Of a stretch of 64,000 bases of DNA, positions 24,876 through 33,538 are shown piece after piece. Each line of letters opens with the position of its first letter. Position 1 is the stretch's first letter. A program made the translations under genes and the position numbers. This DNA is from Streptomyces maremycinicus (GTDB taxonomy: Bacteria > Actinomycetota > Actinomycetes > Streptomycetales > Streptomycetaceae), in assembly GCF_001184025.1 (NCBI RefSeq), contig NZ_BBYG01000014.1, positions 248,001-312,000 of the forward strand. The letters are read 5' to 3'. Under the pieces are notes generated by a model. That model did no database searches. It was not told the origin of the DNA and saw only the letters and a program-made list of their open reading frames with translations.

Positions 24876-26855
24876 GTGGTGGAAGGGCAGCGGCGAGGGC
24901 CGGTTTCGTTACGGGAGCGGATGCGCTACCGGTTCGACAACACACTGGCGCGCAGCACCGGCAGATTGGTCGGATGGCTGGCGGTGACCTGCCTCGGCAT
25001 CGTCGTACCGGCGAGTGCGCTGCTGGTGTGGACGGACCCCTCCGCGCCGCGTTCACTGTCGGGCCGGCTGATCGCGGTGTGGCGGGTCAGTGCGGAGACC
25101 CTGCGGCTGGGCGCGGTGACCGGAGCCCCGCTGCGGATGCTGCTGGGCGTGCTGCTCGGCCTGATGGCCCTGCTGTACGTGTCGACCCTGATCGGCGTGA
25201 TCACCACCGGTCTCACCGACCGCCTCACCGAACTGCGCCGAGGCCGCTCCACCGTGGTGGAGGCGGGCCACTCGGTGGTGCTCGGCTGGTCGGAGCAGGT
25301 GTTCACGGTGGTCGGCGAGCTGGTCGCGGCGCGCGCCGGTCAACGCTGGGGCGCGGTCGTCGTCCTCGCCGACCGGGACAAGACCGAGATGGAGGAGGCA
25401 CTGGCGGCCGCGCTCGGACCGACCGGCACCACGCGGCTGATCTGCCGCAGCGGCTCCACGGCCGACCCCGAGGCGCTCGGGCTGGTCAGTCCGGCTTCTG
25501 CGAGGACGGTGCTGGTCCTGCCCGCCGCGGAGACCGCCGGGGACACCGAGACCGTACGGACGCTGCTGGCCCTGCGTGCCGTCCTCGGCGAACACGCGGG
25601 CCCGCCCGTCGTCGCCTGCGTACGGGACGAGCGGTACCGCGTGGCGGCCCGCCTCGCCGCCGGTCCGCGGGGCATCGTGCTGGAGTCCGACCGGACGGCG
25701 GCCGGCCTCATCGCGCATTCCGCGCTGCACCCGGGCCTGACCGCCGTGCTGCGGGAACTCCTCGACTTCGCGGGCGACGAGTTCTACCTCGCCGCCGCTC
25801 CCGAACTCGCGGGCCGCCGCTTCGGGGACGTCCTGCTCGACTGCGCGACGGCGGCGGTGGCCGGGCTGGTGCGAGCCGACGGCACCGTCCTGCTCAACCC
25901 ACCGCCGGAGACCGTCGTCGCGCCCGGGGACCGCCCCGTGGTCGTGGCACCGGACGAGGACACCCCGCGCTGGGAGGACTGCCGCGACCTGGTGGAGCCG
26001 CCCGCGCCGACCGAGCCCGACGCGGGCGCGGCCGAACCCTCGCGTTTCCTGCTGCTGGGCTGGAACCGTCGGGCGCCCCACCTGGTCGACCAGCTGCGCC
26101 GCCGCGCCCGGCCGGGCGCGGTCCTGCACGTCGTCACGGATGCGGCGGACGCGGCTCCGACGCCGCCGGTACCGGAGCCGCGCAGGGAACCCGCGGGCTT
26201 CGACGGGCTCGCCGTCACCTTCTCGACCGCCGATCCGACCGATCCCTCGTCCCTGCGCGCTCTCGACCCGGGCTCCTACGAGCGGATCATCGTGCTCGGG
26301 CCGGACTCCGGGGAAGCGGCCGGACCGCCGGACCACCGCACCCTGATCGTCCTGCTGATCCTGCGGTCCCTCGCGCAGGAGGCCGGGTACGCCGTGCCGG
26401 TGGTCGCGGAACTCGCCGACGAACGCAACCGCGCCCTGGCCCCCCTAGGGCCGGACTCCGAAGCGGTCGTCGGCGGACAGCTGACGGGGCTGCTCATGGC
26501 ACAGGTCTCGCAGAACGGACACCTGGCCGCGGTGTTCGAGGAACTGTTCGCCGCCGGCGGCAGCGCACTACGGCTGCGTCCGGCGCATCTCTATGTGCCG
26601 CCCGGCCGTCCCGCGTCGTTCGCCACGGTCGTGGCGGCGGCGCGCGACCGGAGCGAGTGCGCGATCGGCTACCGCTGTCACGGCTCCGCCGCGGTGCCCG
26701 CGGGCGGCCGTCAGGTCCGGCTCAATCCCGCCAAGGCCGACTTACGGGTCTGGAGCCGTACGGACGAGATCGTCGTGGTCGTGACGGACGGCGCGGCGGC
26801 GGGGAGCGCCGGAGGAGCGGGAGGAAGCCAGGCGGCACGGGCGGACGTCTCCTAG
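24876..26855 (+). CDS. CASTOR/POLLUX-related putative ion channel
   Basis: About 659 residues from the GTG at 24876 (GGGGG just upstream; the next codon is also GTG). Two membrane segments near the start (GWLAVTCLGIVVPASALLVW and LLGVLLGLMALLYVSTLIGV) flank a short loop, followed by two RCK-like Rossmann domains. The first begins VVLGWSEQVFTVVGEL and the second FLLLGWNRRAPHLVDQL. These are the marks of the plant CASTOR/POLLUX and bacterial DUF1012 channel family. Plant members are nuclear-envelope cation channels; the bacterial role is not known. No obvious partner gene is adjacent. Confidence 0.85.
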   Translation: MVEGQRRGPVSLRERMRYRFDNTLARSTGRLVGWLAVTCLGIVVPASALLVWTDPSAPRSLSGRLIAVWRVSAETLRLGAVTGAPLRMLLGVLLGLMALLYVSTLIGVITTGLTDRLTELRRGRSTVVEAGHSVVLGWSEQVFTVVGELVAARAGQRWGAVVVLADRDKTEMEEALAAALGPTGTTRLICRSGSTADPEALGLVSPASARTVLVLPAAETAGDTETVRTLLALRAVLGEHAGPPVVACVRDERYRVAARLAAGPRGIVLESDRTAAGLIAHSALHPGLTAVLRELLDFAGDEFYLAAAPELAGRRFGDVLLDCATAAVAGLVRADGTVLLNPPPETVVAPGDRPVVVAPDEDTPRWEDCRDLVEPPAPTEPDAGAAEPSRFLLLGWNRRAPHLVDQLRRRARPGAVLHVVTDAADAAPTPPVPEPRREPAGFDGLAVTFSTADPTDPSSLRALDPGSYERIIVLGPDSGEAAGPPDHRTLIVLLILRSLAQEAGYAVPVVAELADERNRALAPLGPDSEAVVGGQLTGLLMAQVSQNGHLAAVFEELFAAGGSALRLRPAHLYVPPGRPASFATVVAAARDRSECAIGYRCHGSAAVPAGGRQVRLNPAKADLRVWSRTDEIVVVVTDGAAAGSAGGAGGSQAARADVS

Positions 26856-26950
26856 CCGGTGCCGGTGCGGCGCGGCGCGGACAGGACCGGCCTGGCCCGA
26901 CCGCCGTTCGCGTTCGACGTCAGGTCTCCGGCGTCCGGCATCCCGGGATG

Positions 26951-27006
26951 AGGCGTCCGGCCTCAGGCGTCCGGCCTCAGGCGTCCGGGCTCAGGCGTCC
27001 GCTCCT
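26951..27006. repeat. Four-copy 14-bp tandem repeat
   Basis: AGGCGTCCGGCCTC at 26951, 26965, 26979 and 26993 (the last two slightly diverged), in the 277-nt gap before the next secreted protein gene. Nothing else is seen in the gap. Confidence 0.85.
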
Positions 27007-27132
27007 CGCGGTGAGGGGGCGCGGGCTCTGGGCCGTTCGAGTGGTCGCCTTCCGCTCGCCGTCGTAGCGTCGGTAGAGAACTTCTCCGGGCGCGGAAACA
27101 GACGGCTCCCGGTCGGGCGGGCGGGAGCCGAC

Positions 27133-27615
27133 ATGCGACACACGACGAGAACAGCGGTCATGCTCAGCGCGGCGCTGGGCCTCACGGCGACCGTCGGCTC
27201 GGCGACCATCGGCTCGGCCTCCGCCGCACCGGCCGCCGCCCCGTCCGCGGCCCGTGCGGCTGCCGTACGGCAGGCCGCACCGCCCGTTCTGGTCGACTGC
27301 CTCTGGCATGCCAAGGTGCGGCCCGGTGACTTCATCCTGGCGTGCGGCGACGGCAACAGCCGCCTGGTCTCGCTGCACTGGGACAGCTGGGGCACGAAGT
27401 CGGCGCGGGCCACCGGTGTCAACGTCGTCAACGACTGCGATCCGTACTGCGCGGCGGGCGCCTTCCATCCGTACGCCGTCGTCGTGAAGCTGGACCGGCC
27501 GCAGGCGTGGAAGAAGAACCCGCAGGTGCAGCACTGGACCCGGATGACCCTCACCTACCTCGGCGACAGGCCTGAGCAGTTCGGTCGCGTGGTCACGTAC
27601 CCGCTGTGGAACTGA
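27133..27615 (+). CDS. Small secreted hypothetical protein
   Basis: 160 residues, with GGGAG before the ATG. The signal peptide ends near SASA-AP (residue 31), followed by an Ala/Pro-rich linker. The mature domain has four cysteines (VDCLWH, LACGDG, NDCDPYC) and ends in MTLTYLGDRPEQFGRVVTYP. The spacing suggests a compact disulfide-bonded domain of about 110 residues. It resembles uncharacterised secreted proteins common in Streptomyces; I cannot assign a function. Confidence 0.75.
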   Translation: MRHTTRTAVMLSAALGLTATVGSATIGSASAAPAAAPSAARAAAVRQAAPPVLVDCLWHAKVRPGDFILACGDGNSRLVSLHWDSWGTKSARATGVNVVNDCDPYCAAGAFHPYAVVVKLDRPQAWKKNPQVQHWTRMTLTYLGDRPEQFGRVVTYPLWN

Positions 27616-27656
27616 CCTCGTGGCCCGGGCCGGTGCCCGCCTGACATGATCGAGGC

Positions 27657-28256
27657 ATGACACGCCTGCGGTCACGCCGGTCGGGGCTGCGGCCACGGCG
27701 GCGGCTCGGTGCCCCGGTTGCGCCGGCCCTGCTCGCCCTCACTCTCGCCGCCGGATGCGCCGACCCGTCCGACGACCCCCGGGCGGCCGGCCCGCCAGCC
27801 TCCCCGCCCTCGGCCGCCGCCTCGGCGCAGGCCAAGGGCTTCTGCCCGCCGCCCGAGGACACCCAGGCCTCGCCGTCCGCGTGCATCACCTACGGCTGGG
27901 ACCAGCGGGTCGCCGAGAACCACGCCTACCGGGAGACCCAGCCCCTCACCGCCGCGCAACGGCGGCAGGCGCAACCGAAGGCGGCGGCGCTGGCCGCGGC
28001 ACTCCAGGAACTCGCGGCGGCCGAGGGGACCACCCTGGACGGTCTGCGGGCGGCCGCTGCCCAGGCGCTCGGCCTCAAGGCGCCGCAGATCGAGGTGCGG
28101 GGCAACTTCCTGGCACCCCTGCACGACCTGCTCGTAGGGGGCGGCGAAGGCAAGGTGTGCGTCAACGGGACCGTCGACGTCGAAGGTCACGCGACGGCGG
28201 AGGTCGTCGGGCGCACTGTCGAGGGAACCTGCCTGCCCGGCCCGGGCGGGCATTGA
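27657..28256 (+). CDS. Putative lipoprotein
   Basis: 199 residues. An Arg-rich n-region and a hydrophobic stretch end in the lipobox LAAGC (Cys at about residue 34), so it is probably lipid-anchored to the outer face of the membrane. A Pro/Ala linker precedes a domain with FCPPPEDTQAS, an Ala-rich helix (about 105-140) and a C-terminal strand-rich part with two cysteines (KVCVNGTVD and EGTCLPG). I recognise no family. It follows the secreted protein by 41 nt on the same strand and may share its transcript. Confidence 0.65.
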   Translation: MTRLRSRRSGLRPRRRLGAPVAPALLALTLAAGCADPSDDPRAAGPPASPPSAAASAQAKGFCPPPEDTQASPSACITYGWDQRVAENHAYRETQPLTAAQRRQAQPKAAALAAALQELAAAEGTTLDGLRAAAAQALGLKAPQIEVRGNFLAPLHDLLVGGGEGKVCVNGTVDVEGHATAEVVGRTVEGTCLPGPGGH

Positions 28257-28330
28257 CGCCAGGCACCGGAGTCACGGCGCCGACGTCGGACGCGGCCGTC
28301 CGGCAGTGACGCGAGGCGGCCCGGCCCCCG

Positions 28331-28783
28331 TCACTCCATCAGACCGGCCGCGACCGTGGCGCCCAGTTCCCAGCAGGCCGTCACGTCCGCCTTGCCGGGT
28401 TCCCCGGTGACGGTGACCGGTTCGGCCGCGCGCCGCCAGCCCAGGCCGGTGGTGACGGTCTCGATGCCGCGCACCGCGCCGGTGACGTCGTTGCCGCCGT
28501 GCACGTAGTAGCCGAAGGGCCGGCCACGCGTGGCGTCGAGGCAGGGGTAGTACACCTGGTCGAAGAAATGCTTCAGCGCGCCGGACATGTAGCCGAGGTT
28601 GGCCGGCGTGCCCAGCAGATAGGCGTCGGCCGCCAGGACGTCGGAGGCGGTCGCGGCGAGGGCGGCCCGGCGTTCGACCCGGACCCCTTCGATCTCGGGA
28701 GCCGTGGCGCCCGAGAGGACCGCTTCGAAAAGGGCCTGGCAGTTGGGCGAGGGGGTGTGATGGACGATCAGCAAAGTGGCCAC
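28331..28783 (-). CDS. Flavodoxin-family (NADPH-dependent FMN reductase-like) protein
   Basis: 150 residues from the GTG at 28783. The FMN phosphate loop is VHHTPSPNCQALFEAVL, and the second flavin loop is LGTPANLGYMSGALKHFFDQ, as in WrbA/flavodoxin-like proteins. HGGNDVTGAVRGIE near the C-terminus completes the fold. It probably carries FMN and moves electrons to a small molecule or quinone. It is alone on its strand, convergent with the lipoprotein and divergent from the next one. Confidence 0.8.
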   Translation of the reverse strand: MATLLIVHHTPSPNCQALFEAVLSGATAPEIEGVRVERRAALAATASDVLAADAYLLGTPANLGYMSGALKHFFDQVYYPCLDATRGRPFGYYVHGGNDVTGAVRGIETVTTGLGWRRAAEPVTVTGEPGKADVTACWELGATVAAGLME

Positions 28784-28974
28784 GGCACGGAACCCTGCCC
28801 GCTCCCCCGGCCCGCCCGCAAGCGACACGAAGGGCCGGGCGCACGCGGGGCATGGGGACCGGCGGCATGACACCCTGTCATGCCGGGTACTCAGGGCCGC
28901 ATGCTCAGGAACATGACACACCGGGGCACGAGGCGCAGGCACGAGACGCACACGAGGTACACGAGGAGGCGACG

Positions 28975-29565
28975 GTGCTCACACGGAGTTCGGTGATGGT
29001 GTGCGCGGCCGCGGCGCTGGCGCTCACCGGCTGCTCTTCCGGGGACGACGGGAAGGCGGCGGAGCCGACGGACGAGACCACCGTCTCGGTGACCGTCTCC
29101 GACACCCCGTCCTCACCCGTCCCCTCCTCACTGGCCCCCTCCTCCTCCGGCACCTCCGGGTCGGCCTCTCCCCCGGCCTCGGGGTCGGTCCCGGCCCCGG
29201 CGAGCCCGACGCCGGTGCCCGTCACCGGCCCGGACCAGAAGCTGGTGACCATGACCGTCACCGGTGGCTTCGCCGGGGTGAACCGGCAGGTGGTCCTCCG
29301 TGGCGACGGCACGGTCCGGACCACCGACAGCGGCGAGTCCGCGGTGCGCCGCACCACCGCGGCCCAGTTCACGACGCTGCGCACCCTGCTCGGAGATCCG
29401 GCGCTCGCCGACGTCCCCGCCTTCGCGATCGACATGGGGTCGGCCGACAAGTTCCAGTACACGCTCCAGTTCGACGGCCGCACGGTCATGACGGACCGTT
29501 CCACCGACGCGCCCGCCCTCGACCGCCTCATCGGCGCCCTGGAGAAGTGGCTGCCCACGCACTGA
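28975..29565 (+). CDS. Putative lipoprotein
   Basis: 196 residues from the GTG at 28975, with GAGGAGG 5 nt upstream. The lipobox LALTGC puts Cys at about residue 19. A long Ser/Pro/Thr-rich linker (about 25-80) leads to a domain that starts LVTMTVTGGFAGVNRQVVLR and ends MTDRSTDAPALDRLIGALEK. This looks like a small extracytoplasmic domain seen in other Streptomyces proteins without a known role. It stands alone. Confidence 0.7.
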   Translation: MLTRSSVMVCAAAALALTGCSSGDDGKAAEPTDETTVSVTVSDTPSSPVPSSLAPSSSGTSGSASPPASGSVPAPASPTPVPVTGPDQKLVTMTVTGGFAGVNRQVVLRGDGTVRTTDSGESAVRRTTAAQFTTLRTLLGDPALADVPAFAIDMGSADKFQYTLQFDGRTVMTDRSTDAPALDRLIGALEKWLPTH

Positions 29566-29816
29566 CCGCGACCGTCTCCCTACCCCACCCCGCCCCGCCC
29601 CGCCCAAGCGTGTCCCCTCACGTGTTCCGCGCCCGTACCGTCGATCCGCTCAACTCCCGTACGCGCACGCTCAAAAGGGCTCAGGTATCCGCCTGTTCCG
29701 AAGCTCCTCGGGCCAGTCCCGAAGCGTGTCACCCACTCGGGGGACACGCTCCGTACGTTCGGGGGACCAGCGGGGCCGGAGGAGCCCGGGCCCGCGCGAG
29801 CGGCAGGAGAAGCGCC

Positions 29817-30191
29817 GTGGCGAATCTGGAGATCTCGATGAAGGAGACGATGACCGCGATCGAGGGGGCGGTGGGGGTCGCCGTCGTGGACTACACGAGC
29901 GGCATGGCACTCGGCACGCTCGGCGGAGGCAAGGACCTCGATCTGAACGTGGCCGCGGCCGGCAACACCGATGTGATCCGCGCCAAGGTCCGCACCATGG
30001 AGCACCTGGGCCTCAAGGGTGAGATCGAGGACATCCTGATCACGCTCGCGAGCCAGTACCACCTCATCCGGCTGCTCAAGGGCCGTGGCGGCAGCGGGCT
30101 GTTCCTCTACCTCGTACTGGACCGCGGACGGTCCAACCTGGCGATGGCCCGTCACCAGTTGAAGCGGATCGAAGCCGAACTCGAGGTGTAA
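29817..30191 (+). CDS. Solo roadblock/LC7-like protein
   Basis: 124 residues from the GTG at 29817 (AGGAGA 7 nt upstream). The pattern of a long N-terminal helix (MKETMTAIEGAVGVAVVDYT), a GGGKDLDL turn, a second helix and the strand pair ILITLASQYHLIRLL / GLFLYLVLDR fits a roadblock/LC7 fold. In Streptomyces these usually pair with small GTPases, as in the conservon 1.8 kb downstream (roadblock protein at 33535). No GTPase adjoins this one. The fold assignment is by eye and the partner is unknown. Confidence 0.65.
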   Translation: MANLEISMKETMTAIEGAVGVAVVDYTSGMALGTLGGGKDLDLNVAAAGNTDVIRAKVRTMEHLGLKGEIEDILITLASQYHLIRLLKGRGGSGLFLYLVLDRGRSNLAMARHQLKRIEAELEV

Positions 30192-30228
30192 CCGACCGGG
30201 TGGCCAGCGGCTTCGCATGCCCTCGAAT

Positions 30229-30242
30229 TGAAGATTTCTTCA
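30229..30242. promoter_or_regulatory. ArsR/SmtB-type operator candidate
   Basis: TGAAGATTTCTTCA is a perfect palindrome of the TGAA-N6-TTCA form bound by ArsR/SmtB-family repressors, 162 nt upstream of the ArsR-type start and just after the roadblock gene. Confidence 0.55.
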
Positions 30243-30403
30243 TCTCGAGACATCCAGATCACCGCATCACACGGGTGTGCGGAGCCCCCAGCCACCAGGA
30301 TCGTGACGCAGCACGTGGCGCGCGGCGGCCCACGGCCGGCCGGGCGGGTCGCCGCGCCATCGCGCACCACGCACCGTACGCGGCAGGGAGCGAGCGAGAG
30401 ACC

Positions 30404-30772
30404 ATGCAGGTTCCCCTTTACCAGGCCAAGGCCGAGTTCTTCCGCATGCTCGGGCACCCGGTCCGCATCAGGGTCCTCGAACTGCTCCAGGGCGGACCGG
30501 TCGCCGTTCGTGACCTGCTCGCCGAGATCGAGATCGAGCCGTCCAGCCTGTCCCAGCAACTGGCGGTGCTGCGCCGCGCCGGGATCGTGGTGTCGATCCG
30601 TGAGGGCTCGACGGTCAGTTACGCGCTCGCCGGCGGCGATGTGGCCGAGCTGCTGCGGGCCGCCCGCCGCATCCTCACCGAACTCCTCGCGGGGCAGAAC
30701 GAGTTGCTGGCGGAGCTGCGCCAGGCGGATCTGCCGCTGCCGGTCCCGCAGGGCGGCAGCGGCCGAACGTGA
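30404..30772 (+). CDS. ArsR-family transcriptional regulator
   Basis: 122 residues from the ATG at 30404. A classic small winged helix: KAEFFRMLGHPVRIRVLELL, then AVRDLLAEIEIEPSSLSQQL as recognition helices, and REGSTVSYAL in the wing. There is no Cys pair, so it does not sense metal through the usual ArsR CxC or SmtB sites as far as visible. A palindrome of ArsR type lies upstream, suggesting autoregulation. No transporter follows; the next gene is unrelated. Confidence 0.88.
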   Translation: MQVPLYQAKAEFFRMLGHPVRIRVLELLQGGPVAVRDLLAEIEIEPSSLSQQLAVLRRAGIVVSIREGSTVSYALAGGDVAELLRAARRILTELLAGQNELLAELRQADLPLPVPQGGSGRT

Positions 30773-30965
30773 CGGGGACCGGACCCTGAACCGGAGCCGC
30801 CGGGCCCGCTTCAGGGGAACCGGGACACCGAACCGATGCTCGGGACTCGAACGAAACACACCGAAACGCCACGGTTCGCCACCCCTTCCGCCACCTAGAA
30901 ATATCTACCAGCATGCATATGCCCGCTCGGCATGCGGCCGGGGGCGGACGTCACACGGAGCCGAC

Positions 30966-31433
30966 ATGAGCGATGCGATGTGGACGCGGGGCGTGGAGTG
31001 GCTCGCGGCCGCCGCGACGGACCCGCGGCTGTGCAAGCGGGAGTGGGACCAGGGCGAAGGGATCACGCTGCTGGAGGCGGGCCGCTACTGGGAGGTCCTC
31101 AGCGTGCCCGACCGGCTGGGCCTGCTCACCCTGGATCTGCTGTGGCAGGCGTCCCGCCCCGTGCCGGGACCCACCCTGGTGGACACCGCGGCGCACCGGG
31201 TCGGCTTCTTCCTCCCGCCGGATCCCGGTACCCGGTGGGTCGGGGCGGGGCTGAGACGCGCGGGCCGGGGCTCCTGGGTGGCGGTTCCGCCGCCCTACCG
31301 GGCCGCACGGTCCCTGGAGTGGCTGGTCCCGCCGGACGGGACCGGGTCCCTGCACTCACCCGTCACACTGGAGCTGGCCCTGCGTCAGGCCAACGGCACG
31401 CTGGCCGTCCTGACCCCGATGTGCGGCCGGTAG
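30966..31433 (+). CDS. Hypothetical protein (Streptomyces primase/polymerase-like N-terminal family?)
   Basis: 155 residues from the ATG at 30966 (GGAG 5 nt upstream). The RYWEVLSVPDRLGLLTLDLL, VGFFLPPDPGTRW and GRGSWVAVPPPYR blocks recall uncharacterised Streptomyces proteins annotated from a bifunctional primase/polymerase N-terminal domain. No catalytic acidic pair is clear. It is soluble and stands alone. Function unknown. Confidence 0.6.
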   Translation: MSDAMWTRGVEWLAAAATDPRLCKREWDQGEGITLLEAGRYWEVLSVPDRLGLLTLDLLWQASRPVPGPTLVDTAAHRVGFFLPPDPGTRWVGAGLRRAGRGSWVAVPPPYRAARSLEWLVPPDGTGSLHSPVTLELALRQANGTLAVLTPMCGR

Positions 31434-31437
31434 CGCG

Positions 31438-31665
31438 TCACGGGCGGAAGGTGCCGTCCTCGTCCCGGCGCAGCCGGCGGACCGCGGACGAGGGCACCCA
31501 CGGCACGTCCGGGCGGGTGGGCACCGTCCGCCCGTGGGCCCGCCACTCCGCGACGAGCCGGGCGTAGATCGGTACGCGGCACCCGGGCCGGTCCGCCCAC
31601 AGGGCGGCGTGCAGGAGACCGGAGGGGCATTCGGCGCGGGGCGGTGCGGGCGGAGGTCGGTCCAT
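31438..31665 (-). CDS. Small hypothetical protein
   Basis: 75 residues, convergent with the preceding gene (4 nt between stops). The core YARLVAEWRAHGRTVPTRPD and VPSSAVRRLRRDEDGTF looks protein-like, rich in Arg and Trp. No ribosome site is clear before the ATG at 31665, so it is a weak call. Confidence 0.4.
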   Translation of the reverse strand: MDRPPPAPPRAECPSGLLHAALWADRPGCRVPIYARLVAEWRAHGRTVPTRPDVPWVPSSAVRRLRRDEDGTFRP

Positions 31666-31996
31666 GCCCGGGCCAACGGGGCGGACACACCGGTGGTACG
31701 CGCGGGCGCCGCGCGCTCACCGGCACGGGTGAGCACGGCCCCCCTTCGGAGTCCCCCCGTGCGAACGTAGGACCGGACGGCCCAACAGGACCGTCCAACT
31801 CCGTTGTGGCGTACGGCAATTCAGACAGTCGACGCAGAAGTGAACAGATACCGGGCACATTGGGAGCCAAGTCTCACTCAACCGTGCGGGATCGATCGAT
31901 GACGGTGTGTACTGTGCTGCGAGTGCCCGGTCCGAGTCCGTCGGACCCACCCCTGCCCTGAGCACCGATACGTCCGACCCCCATGGAACCGAATCG
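31666..31996. other. Leader region of the conservon
   Basis: 331 nt with no supported gene, upstream of the cvn operon. A GATCGATCGATG run lies near 31890. I cannot place a confident promoter. Confidence 0.35.
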
Positions 31997-33538
31997 ATGA
32001 TCGAATTACCGGACCTGGTGGCCGGTGGCCTGGCCGCCGGCACACTGTCCGCGCTCGCCCTCGGCGGCGAATTGCTGCGGTCACGGCGGCAACGGACCCG
32101 GCAGCGAGCGGAGATCGCCGCGCTGCGCACCCGACTGGACGGCTCCTTGAGGGCGTTCACGGCGGAGGTCGAGCATCTGGCCGACCACCGGGTGCCCGCC
32201 GCCGCCCGCCAGGTGGCCCATCCGCACGTGCCCGAACCGGGCCCGCTCCAGCCGCTGACCACCGGCACCCCGCTGGGCATCGCCCTGGAGAACGTGGTGC
32301 TGGCGCTCCAGTCCGAGGTGGCGGCCCAGCGCACCCGGGTCGACGCGGCCGCGCAGGCCGGGATGCGGGGCGCCACCCGGGAGATCCAGGCGGCCCTGTA
32401 CCGGCTCCAGGACGCGCTGCGCGGACTCCAGCAACGTTACGACGACCCGGAATTGACGCAGACCCTGTTCCGGCTGGACCACGAGAACGAGCAGTCGCTG
32501 CGCCGCGCGCAGGTCACCGCCGTGGTGTGCGGGGCCTGGGTCGGGCTGGCGCGTGAGGAGTCGCACCTGGTGGACGCCGTGACCGGCGGTCAGGCCCGGC
32601 TCGCGGGCTACCACCGGGTCCAGGTCCACAACCACCTCGAGAGCGGCACCGCCCTGGTCTCGCACGCCGTCGAGCCGGTGGCCATCATCGTCGCCGAGCT
32701 GCTCGACAACGCGCTCCGGCACTCCGCCCCGGACACCGATGTCGTGGTGAGCCTGGAGCACGTCCACCACGGTGTGTGCGTCACCATCGACGACGCCGGG
32801 CTCGGCATGACGCGGGACGAACGCGACCGCGCCCAGCGGCTGGTGGCCGGCGACGATCTCATCCTGCTCACCGATCTGGGCGATCCGCCGCGCATGGGGC
32901 TGGCCGCCGTCGGCCGTCTCACCCGGCAGTTCGATCTGAGCGTCGATGTGTCCTCGGCCTCGCCGTACGGCGGTGTGCGCGCGGTGCTGCGGGTCGACAG
33001 CCATCTCCTCAGCCGTCTCGACCCGGCCGACCGGCCGCCGGCCGCGAGCGCGCCGCGCACCACCCGCAGGGCCGCGGCCGACCGGCCGGTGCCCTCCCAC
33101 GCCTACGGCACGGAGAACGGCGTCCCCGAGGCGGCACCGGGGCATCACGAGCCCCTGGACACCGACGGCCTGCCCCAGCGCCGTCGCCGCACCCGGGCCG
33201 CCGCACCGGAGGAGGGTCCGGCGCGGGACCCCGCCCGCGTCCGCGCGCAACGGCCCGCGCGCAGACCGGAGGAGGCGGCGGCCGCGCTCGGCGCGCTCCA
33301 GTCCGGCACGGCGGCGGCCCGCGCTGACGCCGAGGACACCGAGGGCGCCGGGGGCGCCGGCCGGCCCGGGAACGCCGGAGTCGGCGGCCACGGGAGCACC
33401 CCGGCCGACCGCACCGACGGGACCGGCCGCTCCGCCCGGTCCGACCGCGTCGACCAGACCGCCACCGGCCACGCCGGCCACAGTGACCAGACCGACCAGA
33501 CCGACCAGACCGACATCGAGGGGGAAGCGGCGAGATGA
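31997..33538 (+). CDS. cvnA: Conservon sensor-like ATPase (CvnA)
   Basis: 513 residues. One N-terminal membrane segment (LPDLVAGGLAAGTLSALALG) precedes a coiled-coil/helical region (about 30-170) and a HATPase_c domain (about 215-345; N box IIVAELLDNALRHSAPDTD, G1 IDDAGLGM, G2-like DPPRMGLAAVGR). No phosphoacceptor His box is evident, as in other conservon sensor-like proteins. The C-terminal 160 residues are disordered and end in DQT repeats encoded by a 9-bp repeat (33484-33515). It overlaps the next gene by 4 nt and should sit at the membrane, signalling to the GTPase module. Confidence 0.92.
   Translation: MIELPDLVAGGLAAGTLSALALGGELLRSRRQRTRQRAEIAALRTRLDGSLRAFTAEVEHLADHRVPAAARQVAHPHVPEPGPLQPLTTGTPLGIALENVVLALQSEVAAQRTRVDAAAQAGMRGATREIQAALYRLQDALRGLQQRYDDPELTQTLFRLDHENEQSLRRAQVTAVVCGAWVGLAREESHLVDAVTGGQARLAGYHRVQVHNHLESGTALVSHAVEPVAIIVAELLDNALRHSAPDTDVVVSLEHVHHGVCVTIDDAGLGMTRDERDRAQRLVAGDDLILLTDLGDPPRMGLAAVGRLTRQFDLSVDVSSASPYGGVRAVLRVDSHLLSRLDPADRPPAASAPRTTRRAAADRPVPSHAYGTENGVPEAAPGHHEPLDTDGLPQRRRRTRAAAPEEGPARDPARVRAQRPARRPEEAAAALGALQSGTAAARADAEDTEGAGGAGRPGNAGVGGHGSTPADRTDGTGRSARSDRVDQTATGHAGHSDQTDQTDQTDIEGEAAR

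Noticed and set aside
22204..25056. Start of the first M4 protease at 25056
   Set aside because: The added 190 residues are Pro/Arg-rich without structure, and TTG 24480 has an ideal AAGGAG just before a signal peptide.
27593..28253. Minus-strand frames opposite the lipoprotein at 27657
   Set aside because: The plus-strand frame has a lipobox and signal sequence; the opposite frames have nothing.
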